A stretch of 11,365 nt of DNA from Lentisphaeria bacterium (GTDB taxonomy: Bacteria > Verrucomicrobiota > Lentisphaeria > Oligosphaerales > Oligosphaeraceae). The DNA is taken from positions 1 through 11,365 of the forward strand of contig JAEDNB010000054.1 of NCBI GenBank assembly GCA_016302725.1. The letters run 5' to 3'. Positions 6,070-11,365 of this stretch are shown here, one piece after another (the first letter of the stretch is position 1; the number at the start of each line of letters is the position of its first letter). The notes below the pieces were generated by a model. It searched no databases, was not told where the DNA came from, and saw only the letters and a list, made by a program, of their open reading frames with translations. The position numbers were made by a program, and so were the translations under genes.

Positions 6070-7113
6070 CTATAGCAGGGGAATGCCGTGGGCACGGCAG
6101 GCGGATACCATCTTCTCCGGCCAGATGCTGCTCTGGATTTCGCCGATGTGCGCCTTCTGGAGCAATAGCATGCACAGGCGGCTTTGCCCGATGCCGCCCC
6201 CCATGGTGAGGGGGAGGCGGCCCTCCATCAGCCTCTTGTGGAAAGGCAGGGAGAGGCGTTTCTCCTCCCCCCGCAGGGCCAACTGGCGCACCAGGGCCTC
6301 CTTGTCCACCCGGATGCCCATGGAGGAGAGTTCAAAGGAGCGTCCCAGGACGGGGTTCCACACCAGGATGTCCCCGTTGAGGCCGTGGTGCCCCCCCGTG
6401 CTTTCCGTGGTCCAGTCGTCATAGTCCGGGGCCCGCCCGTCATGGGGGACGCCGCTCAGGGGGAGGTTTCCCCCGATGCCCATGAGGAAGACCGCCCCCT
6501 CCTTCCGGCAGAGGGCGTCCTCCCGCTGGCGGGGAGTCAAATCCGGCATCTCCGCCTCCAGGTCCTCCGAGAAGTGGAAGGCAATCTCCTCCGGCAGGAA
6601 GGGACGCAGGACCGGATTCTGCCGGCAGAGGAAATCCTCGGTGCGCCGCAGGGCATAGTAGATGCGCCGCACCGTCTCCTGGAGGGCCTCCAGGGTGCGT
6701 CCCTCCCGGGTGATGACCTTCTCCCAGTCCCACTGGTCCACATACAGGGAGTGGACATTGTCCAGTTCCTCGTCGGGGCGGATGGCATTCATGTCGGTGT
6801 AGATGCCGCGCCCGGGCTCCATCTTCAGGGAGGCCAGTTTCAGGCGCTTCCATTTCGCAAGGGAGTGGACGATTTCCGCCCGGCGCCCTTCATCGTCCCG
6901 GATGATGAAGGAGACGGGCCGTTCCACCCCGTTCAAGTCATCGTTCACGCCGGTGCCGGAGGGGACGAAGAGGGGGGCGGTCACCCGTTGCAGGTGGAGT
7001 TCGAAGGCCAGGTTGTTCTGAAAGTTCTCCTTGATGGAGCGAATCGCCACCTCGGTGGACAGTTCATCCAGGAGGGGACGATATCCCTCCGGCAAAAGCA
7101 GGGGCAAGGACAT
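6070..7113 (-). CDS. asnA: Aspartate-ammonia ligase (ammonia-dependent asparagine synthetase A)
   Basis: A 347-residue cytoplasmic enzyme that makes asparagine from aspartate, ammonia and ATP via an aspartyl-adenylate, with a class II aminoacyl-tRNA-synthetase-like fold. It matches E. coli AsnA (330 residues) along its whole length: HSLAKWKR (83-90), RPDE (112-115), HSLYVDQWDWE (121-131), AVFLMGIGG (207-215), RAPDYDDW (227-234), LNGDILVWNPVL (245-256), ELSSMGIRVD (261-270) and GGGIGQSR (305-312). It starts with the ATG at 7113; GAGGAG lies 11 bases upstream, a slightly distant Shine-Dalgarno sequence. The extra length over E. coli sits mainly at the N-terminus and a short C-terminal tail. It lies 334 bases downstream of trmH on the same strand, so it may have its own promoter in that spacer. 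AsnA uses free ammonia rather than glutamine, which fits an ammonia-rich anaerobic habitat (inference). Confidence 0.96.
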   Translation of the reverse strand: MSLPLLLPEGYRPLLDELSTEVAIRSIKENFQNNLAFELHLQRVTAPLFVPSGTGVNDDLNGVERPVSFIIRDDEGRRAEIVHSLAKWKRLKLASLKMEPGRGIYTDMNAIRPDEELDNVHSLYVDQWDWEKVITREGRTLEALQETVRRIYYALRRTEDFLCRQNPVLRPFLPEEIAFHFSEDLEAEMPDLTPRQREDALCRKEGAVFLMGIGGNLPLSGVPHDGRAPDYDDWTTESTGGHHGLNGDILVWNPVLGRSFELSSMGIRVDKEALVRQLALRGEEKRLSLPFHKRLMEGRLPLTMGGGIGQSRLCMLLLQKAHIGEIQSSIWPEKMVSACRAHGIPLL

Positions 7114-7447
7114 GGAAAGAGACTCTCCTCATTGGCAGAAATCACTATGGGCCGTGCGGGCGCGCGCAACGCACCGCCCCCCCCTTCCGGGGACACTTGC
7201 CGGGAAGGGGAAACCCGAGGCGGCACGGCGCCGCCCAGGGCGGAAATCGACACCCCGGCGCATCCGCCGGGAACTGGGGATAATATGCCCCATGACACCC
7301 CCCCCCGCAAGGCTCCCCGCCACTGTTTTCCAGGAGTTTTCCCCTGCCTCCAGGACAGCGATCCTCTTCCGGAAGGACATGGCAATAACCATATAATTTA
7401 TTTATTATCAACAAGTTATATGGTTACAACACTTCTTCTGAAGAACT
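7114..7447. other. Long spacer upstream of asnA
   Basis: I see no credible gene in these 334 bases. The trmH-proximal part (about 7381-7447) is strikingly AT-rich and holds an 11-bp inverted repeat. The remaining ~265 bases are GC-rich with small hairpins, for example CCGGCG (7255-7260) with CGCCGG (7265-7270). If the AT-rich patch is the asnA promoter, asnA would have a leader of about 270 bases. I see no T-box, SAM or other known riboswitch core in it. A weaker candidate promoter, TTGCGC with TAGTGA, lies near the gene around 7141-7172. Confidence 0.5.
7386..7426. repeat. AT-rich 11-bp perfect inverted repeat
   Basis: TAACCATATAA (7386-7396) and TTATATGGTTA (7416-7426) are exact reverse complements around a 19-base, almost pure A/T centre. 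It lies just after the trmH stop codon and upstream of asnA. There is no T-run after the stem on either strand, so a classical intrinsic terminator is unlikely. An operator, a protein-bound recombination-like site or a promoter region for asnA are alternatives. No flanking target duplication is visible. Confidence 0.7.
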
Positions 7448-8314
7448 TCAGCAATCGGCGGAATCGGGCACCTTGCCGGGATCCTGGAGGAGTCCGGCGT
7501 CCAGTCGTTGCCGGAGGACTTCATAGAGGAGGATGGAGGTAGCGGTGGAGACATTGAGGGAATCCGCCTCCCCCATCATGGGGAGCCTCACCACCAGGTC
7601 TGCCTGTTCAATCCAGGATTTGGTCAATCCGTATTGTTCGGCGCCCACGGCGACGGCGACGGGGGCGGTAAGGTCCACCTGGGTATAGAGGGGGTCAGCG
7701 TGGGGAGAGGTAGCCAGGATTTTGACGCCCTTTTTCTTCAACCAGGGGATGGTTTCCCTGGTGGTGGCCTCGGCCACGGGGAGCGTGAAGAGATTTCCGG
7801 TGCTGGCGCGGACCACGTTGGGATTGAAGAGATCGGTCCGGGAGTCGCAGAGGATGAGACCATCCACCCCCACGGCATCCGAGGAGCGCATGATGGTCCC
7901 CAGGTTTCCGGGCTTTTCGATTTGCTCCGCCACGAGGTAGAAGGGATTTTTGGCGGGCTTGAGGGCCTCGAGCCCCCGATGCAGCTGTGGCCCCACCCCC
8001 AGCAGTCCCTCGGGGCGGTCCCGGTAGCACATCTTTTCGAAGGGGAGAGGGGCGACGCGGATGAGCCTGGCCCCCCTGGCCGCCCACTGGGCGAGCAGTT
8101 CCTCCTCGTGGTGTTTTTCCGGGGGGAAGCACTCCGGGCAGACGAAAATCTCCTTCAGGGGGTATCCCCCCGCCAGGGCCCGCACCAGGGCGCGGTATCC
8201 TTCCGCCAAGACGACCTGGCTGTCATCCCGGTCCGGGCGGTTGCGCCAGCGCACCACCTGCTTCACCCTGGGATTCTGTAGACTTGTTAGTTCCTCTTGA
8301 AAACGCATTGCCAT
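7448..8314 (-). CDS. SpoU/TrmH-family RNA 2'-O-methyltransferase
   Basis: A 288-residue SPOUT methyltransferase that should transfer a methyl group from S-adenosylmethionine to a ribose 2'-OH in rRNA or tRNA. The N-terminal ~110 residues are the substrate-binding domain of the RlmB/MRM3-like type (SLQNPRVKQV at 11-20, LAEGYRALVRAL at 36-47). The C-terminal domain carries the three SpoU motifs: EKPGNLGTIMRSSDAVGVDG (133-152) with the catalytic Arg143, VGAEQYGL (223-230), and LPMMGEADSLNVSTATSIL (244-262) with Asn254, which form the trefoil-knot cofactor site. The exact target nucleotide cannot be deduced. Two in-frame ATGs (8314 and 8308) are possible; neither has a Shine-Dalgarno sequence, and a TATAAC box sits so close that the mRNA could be leaderless. 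It is divergent from cdsA. Confidence 0.9.
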   Translation of the reverse strand: MAMRFQEELTSLQNPRVKQVVRWRNRPDRDDSQVVLAEGYRALVRALAGGYPLKEIFVCPECFPPEKHHEEELLAQWAARGARLIRVAPLPFEKMCYRDRPEGLLGVGPQLHRGLEALKPAKNPFYLVAEQIEKPGNLGTIMRSSDAVGVDGLILCDSRTDLFNPNVVRASTGNLFTLPVAEATTRETIPWLKKKGVKILATSPHADPLYTQVDLTAPVAVAVGAEQYGLTKSWIEQADLVVRLPMMGEADSLNVSTATSILLYEVLRQRLDAGLLQDPGKVPDSADC

Positions 8315-8319
8315 GGCTG

Positions 8320-8325
8320 GTTATA
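8320..8325 (-). promoter_or_regulatory. Candidate -10 box giving a leaderless trmH transcript
   Basis: TATAAC on the minus strand ends 5 bases before the ATG at 8314, so transcription would begin at or next to the start codon. No good -35 match lies 17 bases upstream (CGTCCT). It is one of the few AT-rich spots in the spacer, and no Shine-Dalgarno sequence exists between it and the gene. Confidence 0.35.
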
Positions 8326-8466
8326 TTCCCCTGGATTCCGGGAGGACGGAGGGGGGTCCCGGAGACGCCGCCCCGGCCGGCCTTCCCTTTTCCTCCCCCG
8401 CGCCCTTCCCTGTTCTCCGGGTCCTGGCCAAGGGGGAGTCTCCCCGGGAGGCAGAGTCGCCCCCCC

Positions 8467-8484
8467 TTGGCGCCCCATTGGCGC
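8467..8484. repeat. Direct repeat TTGGCGC with 11-bp period
   Basis: TTGGCGC occurs at 8467-8473 and again at 8478-8484, one helical turn apart, in the spacer between the divergent trmH and cdsA genes. It lies about 50-65 bases before the inferred cdsA transcription start, a position typical of activator sites. It could equally be chance in GC-rich DNA. Confidence 0.3.
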
Positions 8485-8519
8485 GGGGGAAGCCGCACGT
8501 GCCCCGGCGGATTTCGTAA

Positions 8520-8525
8520 GATAAT
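8520..8525 (+). promoter_or_regulatory. Candidate -10 box for the cdsA-mrdA transcript
   Basis: GATAAT matches the -10 consensus at five of six positions and is the only such box in the spacer, 33 bases before the cdsA start. No clear -35 hexamer lies at the usual distance. The short leader that follows is C/T-rich. Confidence 0.4.
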
Positions 8526-8558
8526 TCCCCTTCCCCCTCCTGCCCCCCTTGCCGAACC

Positions 8559-9380
8559 ATGCTCCGTGACCGCCTGAAAGTCGCCATTCCCCTCCTGTGC
8601 GTCGTCTTCGCCGCCTTTTTCCTCCCTGGCTTCTGGGGGCACCTCGCCTTTGCCGCCCTGTCGGCGGCCATGCTCTTCACAGGCAACCACGAGGGGGTGC
8701 TGCTCTGGGGCTTTTCCCCGTGGGGGAAGGAGGAACTCCTCCTGGACGCCTATGCCGTGGCCCTCATCGCCAACGCCTGGGGGCAATGGAATCTGGGAAG
8801 CGCCCTTCTCCTGGCCTTCCTGCTCCTGGCCTTCCTCCTGCATTTCCCCCGTGAGGTGAAGCGCTCCTCCCTGGAAGGCGTGTCGGGCCTTGTCCTCCTG
8901 GGGCTACTTGTCTGCTGGAGCCTCTCCTTCCTGGCCCAGATTTTCTACGGCGAGGCACAGGGTCCGATGCTCATGGCCTACCTGGTGGTGGTCACCAAGA
9001 TTGCGGACATCGGCGCCTATCTCTTCGGCAGCCTGACCGCCAAACTGCCCCGGGGGAACCACAAGCTCTCCCCCCATGTCAGCCCCAAGAAGAGTTGGGA
9101 GGGGCTGGGGGGAGGCATTCTCTTCTCCGTCCTCGCCTCCCTCGCCTTCCTCCATTTCCAGCCCGGCCTCCTTCCCGGCGGCCTGCCCGGGGGAGCCCTC
9201 TTCGGCGCCATGGCCGCCACCCTGGGACTGGCGGGGGACCTCTGCGAATCCCTGCTTAAGCGCGCCGCCGGGGCCAAGGACTCCGGAAAGGTCCCCGGAC
9301 TGGGGGGCGTGCTGGACATGATGGACAGCCTCCTGCCCATGGGCGTGGTTCTCCATCTCTATCTCCAACTCCTGAAATGA
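8559..9380 (+). CDS. cdsA: Phosphatidate cytidylyltransferase (CDP-diglyceride synthase)
   Basis: A 273-residue integral membrane enzyme that makes CDP-diacylglycerol from CTP and phosphatidate, the common precursor of membrane phospholipids. Hydrophobic segments lie at about 9-40, 59-96, 107-128, 136-147, 183-200, 209-226 and 257-272. Conserved blocks are TKIADIGAYLFG (146-157), SPKKSWEGLGGG (175-186) and the C-terminal signature at 226-256: GDLCESLLKR, then KDSGKVPGLGGVLDMMD. Within the signature the usual His-Gly-Gly-x-x-Asp-Arg reads Leu-Gly-Gly-Val-Leu-Asp-Met, a substitution discussed separately; the core acidic residues (Asp227, Asp241, Asp253, Asp256) are kept. Length matches the family (about 270-285). 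The start at 8559 has no Shine-Dalgarno sequence. A penicillin-binding protein gene follows after 56 bases, probably in the same operon. Confidence 0.93.
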   Translation: MLRDRLKVAIPLLCVVFAAFFLPGFWGHLAFAALSAAMLFTGNHEGVLLWGFSPWGKEELLLDAYAVALIANAWGQWNLGSALLLAFLLLAFLLHFPREVKRSSLEGVSGLVLLGLLVCWSLSFLAQIFYGEAQGPMLMAYLVVVTKIADIGAYLFGSLTAKLPRGNHKLSPHVSPKKSWEGLGGGILFSVLASLAFLHFQPGLLPGGLPGGALFGAMAATLGLAGDLCESLLKRAAGAKDSGKVPGLGGVLDMMDSLLPMGVVLHLYLQLLK

Positions 9381-9436
9381 AAGGATGACCGGCAGCGAAG
9401 AGACGCCCTCGACGCCCCGGAAGAAGAGACGACGCC

Positions 9437-11251
9437 ATGCCGGAGAGCCGGAGAAAGGACAGCCGCCACCGCCCCCCCGCAGGGGAGGAAAGGGACTCCA
9501 GGCGGCCTGGGGCGGGGCGGGTGGCTCCCTTGGCCCTGGTCATCTCCCTGGTCCTCCTGGGACTCCTCTCCGTGGTGGGCTGGCACCAGTTCCACCCCCC
9601 CCGGAAGCTGATGGAGAAATCCCTGCGGGAGCAAAGCCGCCTGGTCTATGTGCCCGCCTGCCGGGGGGAACTCCAGGCCAGGGACGGCACCCCACTGAAC
9701 CTGACCCTGCCAGCCTATTCCATTGTCCTTCGCCCGGACATGGTGCGGGATCCCCGGGACACCCGGATGGCCACCCTGGCCAAGATGGAGGAGGAAATCG
9801 CCTCCCTGGCCTCCGCCCTGGGTCCCCAAGCCTACGCCAGCCGCCCGGGACGGGAAGCCATCCTCCGCCATTTGCGGAAAACCCCCGCCCTCCCCCTCTG
9901 CCTCTGGGAGGAGGTCTCCCCCGAAACCCGCGCCCGCTGGCTCGCCCTCCAAAGGGAACATCCCGCCACCGAACTGCTCCTCTCCTGGAAACGGCTCTAC
10001 CGGGAACCAGAGCTGGCACCACACCTGCGGGGCAAAGTCCGCTCCGCCCCCCCCGCCGGAGACGGCTTCCGGCGCTTCTGGAATGCCAACTCCCCGGAAC
10101 TGCGCGGCGCCTCCGGCCTGGAAAAGAGCCTGGACTACCTCCTCGCCGGCACGCCCGGGGAGGAACTCCTCCAGACCGACGTGCTCTCCTACCGCAGCCG
10201 AATCCTGGACTCCCGCCCCGCCATCCGGGGAGACGACTGCCGCCTGGCCCTATGCCTGCCCGCCCAGCGCGTCGCCGAGGAGGCCTTTCGCAAGGGGGGG
10301 CTCTCCGGCGCAGTGGTGGCCCTGGAAATGGAGACGGGAAAGGTGCTGGTGATGGCCTCCCTGCCGTCCCCCTCCCTGGCAGGCAACGGCACCACGGCCG
10401 ACGCCCGGACGCCAGGGGCCGCAGAAGAGGTGAACCGGGCGCTGGCGGGATTCTATCCCCCCGGCTCCATCCTGAAACCCCTCCTCGCCCTCTATGCCAT
10501 GGAAAAGGGCCTCCTCTCCCCCGCCTCCCCCGTGGTGGACTGCCCGGGATTCTTCCCCTTGGGCGGTGGACGAAAGCTGGGATGCTCCCATACCCACGGC
10601 AGGGTGGCCGTCATCCAGGCTATCTCCCTCTCCTGCAATACATTCTTCTGCACCCTGGGCCAACGCCTCTCCCGGGAACAGTGGGACGAGTTCGCCAGCC
10701 TCTTCGCCTTCGGGGAAAAAACCGGGGGCGAACTGCAGGAACAGGAAAACCGGGGCCTCCCCTTCTCCCCCCAATGGGTGAGGAAAAACCGCCGGGGCGA
10801 CTCCACCTGGCACCCAGGGGACGCCGCCAACGGGGCCATCGGCCAGGGAGGCTGGATCATCACCCCCATGCAATTCGCCCTGGCGATGAACTACGCCGTC
10901 ACGGGAAAACTCCTGAAGCCCCAATACACCCTGGGGGAGGAGCCAGCCGTCCGCGCCACCCATTCCTTCCCCCCTCGGGCCAGACAGACTATGCTGGAGG
11001 GGATGCGTCACTGCGTGCTCCAGGGCACCGGACAATCCCTGCGCACCCCGGCCCTGGATATCCTGGCCAAGACCGGCACGGCAGAGACGGGGAAGGGAAA
11101 GCGCCCCCACGCCTGGGTCGTCGCCATGGCCCCCGCCCGCCAGCCTCGCTTCCTGGTGGTGGTGGTGGCGGAACACGGAGGCGGCGGGGGAAGGGTCGCC
11201 GGCCCCATTGCCCGGGAGGTGCTCCTGTCCCTCCACCAAACCCTCCCTTAG
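9437..11251 (+). CDS. mrdA: Penicillin-binding protein 2-type peptidoglycan transpeptidase
   Basis: A 604-residue class B penicillin-binding protein that cross-links peptidoglycan in the periplasm, of the elongasome PBP2 type. Residues 1-28 form an Arg-rich cytoplasmic tail, residues about 29-48 a single membrane anchor. The N-terminal pedestal has CRGELQARDGTPL (75-87) and GASGLEKSLDYLLAGTPG (224-241). The transpeptidase domain has all three active-site motifs: SILK (Ser344 nucleophile, Lys347), SCN (399-401) and KTGTAE (545-550), plus AIGQGGWIITPMQFALA (467-483). Length fits PBP2 (about 600-630). I call it mrdA rather than ftsI because of length and the YPPGSILKP context, but ftsI cannot be fully excluded; no mreBCD, rodA or cell-division genes are visible. 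The start at 9437 follows a purine-rich stretch (GGAAGAAGAGA) about 8 bases upstream that may serve as a weak Shine-Dalgarno sequence. Confidence 0.9.
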   Translation: MPESRRKDSRHRPPAGEERDSRRPGAGRVAPLALVISLVLLGLLSVVGWHQFHPPRKLMEKSLREQSRLVYVPACRGELQARDGTPLNLTLPAYSIVLRPDMVRDPRDTRMATLAKMEEEIASLASALGPQAYASRPGREAILRHLRKTPALPLCLWEEVSPETRARWLALQREHPATELLLSWKRLYREPELAPHLRGKVRSAPPAGDGFRRFWNANSPELRGASGLEKSLDYLLAGTPGEELLQTDVLSYRSRILDSRPAIRGDDCRLALCLPAQRVAEEAFRKGGLSGAVVALEMETGKVLVMASLPSPSLAGNGTTADARTPGAAEEVNRALAGFYPPGSILKPLLALYAMEKGLLSPASPVVDCPGFFPLGGGRKLGCSHTHGRVAVIQAISLSCNTFFCTLGQRLSREQWDEFASLFAFGEKTGGELQEQENRGLPFSPQWVRKNRRGDSTWHPGDAANGAIGQGGWIITPMQFALAMNYAVTGKLLKPQYTLGEEPAVRATHSFPPRARQTMLEGMRHCVLQGTGQSLRTPALDILAKTGTAETGKGKRPHAWVVAMAPARQPRFLVVVVAEHGGGGGRVAGPIAREVLLSLHQTLP

Positions 11252-11281
11252 CGCTGCGCGGCAACACGGAGGGCACGGAAA

Positions 11282-11300
11282 CGCCCGGCAAGCCGGGGCG
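11282..11300 (+). other. Short hairpin after mrdA
   Basis: CCCGGC (11284-11289) pairs with GCCGGG (11292-11297) around an AA loop; the outer CG can extend the stem with one bulged G. It lies between the mrdA stop codon and the larger palindrome and may protect the 3' end of the transcript. No T-run follows. Confidence 0.4.
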
Positions 11301-11316
11301 CAGGTCAGACACGGAG

Positions 11317-11346
11317 AGTCTGGGCCATGCCAGCATGGCCCAGACT
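11317..11346 (+). terminator. Perfect 14-bp palindrome, probable 3' end of the cdsA-mrdA unit
   Basis: AGTCTGGGCCATGC (11317-11330) is the exact reverse complement of GCATGGCCCAGACT (11333-11346), with CA between; in RNA the closing pair would open to give a 4-base loop. It lies 65 bases after the mrdA stop codon. No U-run follows in the remaining 19 bases, so it is either an atypical terminator or processing hairpin, or part of a repeated palindromic element. Confidence 0.55.
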
Positions 11347-11365
11347 GGGATATTGCATTATGTTA

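Noticed and set aside
3625..6075. Long plus-strand open frame (816 codons) antisense to the NYN gene
   Set aside because: It is Gly/Pro/Leu-rich with no recognisable motif and mirrors the high-GC third-position bias of the minus-strand gene, whose translation has clear family motifs.
7129..7392. Small minus-strand open frame (87 codons) in the asnA upstream spacer
   Set aside because: Its start lies in the inverted-repeat region, it has no ribosome site, and its Gly/Arg-rich sequence has no recognisable pattern.
7386..7445. Integron attC or chromosome dif site at the AT-rich inverted repeat
   Set aside because: The arms do not match attC core boxes, and the 19-base centre is far longer than the 6-base centre of dif sites; no integrase gene is nearby.
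6184..7542. Plus-strand open frame (452 codons) antisense to asnA and the start of the spacer
   Set aside because: AsnA on the other strand matches its family over its full length, and this frame has no motif.
9385..11365. Same-strand alternate frame through mrdA with no stop codon from an ATG at 9385 to the window end
   Set aside because: By hand translation it stays open for about 660 codons, which is striking, but the product is almost only Pro, Gly, Arg and Leu with no domain. GC-biased codons in mrdA explain it. It should be reconsidered only if ribosome profiling shows use of that frame.

Overview
The window is GC-rich chromosomal DNA with mostly housekeeping genes. There are no tRNA or rRNA genes, IS elements, CRISPR arrays or phage genes that I can recognise. 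The genes point to a Gram-negative, probably anaerobic bacterium: a rod-shape transpeptidase, a CDP-diglyceride synthase, a two-cluster iron-sulfur aldo/keto reductase and ammonia-dependent asparagine synthesis. The CdsA signature is a variant I associate with Planctomycetes/Verrucomicrobia/Lentisphaerae-type bacteria. That assignment rests on memory of family sequences, so it is a guess.

Left end (1-830): a minus-strand RelB/DinJ-type antitoxin gene lies at the window edge, and its expected toxin would fall outside the window. It is divergent from a small phasin-like coiled-coil gene (525-830), which has an extended -10 promoter, a structured leader, a good Shine-Dalgarno sequence and a clear terminator (870-909).

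Plus-strand metabolic pair (1137-3560): folC (folylpolyglutamate/dihydrofolate synthase) is followed after 18 bases by an aldo/keto reductase with two C-terminal 4Fe-4S motifs. A hairpin closes the pair.

Minus-strand group (8314 down to 3778): a SpoU/TrmH-type rRNA/tRNA 2'-O-methyltransferase, then asnA, then a 657-residue protein with a helical N-terminus, a long coiled coil and a C-terminal YacP-like NYN nuclease domain. The three genes are separated by two non-coding spacers of over 300 bases. One spacer carries an isolated AT-rich 11-bp inverted repeat and the other is packed with G-runs. Two of the genes clearly serve translation or RNA, and the third is predicted to be an RNase, so an RNA-centred grouping is plausible but unproven.

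Right end (8559-11365): cdsA and an mrdA/PBP2-type transpeptidase are co-oriented, 56 bases apart, and join phospholipid and peptidoglycan synthesis in one probable transcription unit. A perfect 14-bp palindrome follows.

The most interesting items are the NYN coiled-coil protein, the AT-rich inverted repeat at 7386-7426, the G-run spacer at 5758-5975, and the frequent use of start codons without a Shine-Dalgarno sequence, several behind pyrimidine-rich tracts. I do not see a convincing new multi-gene system.
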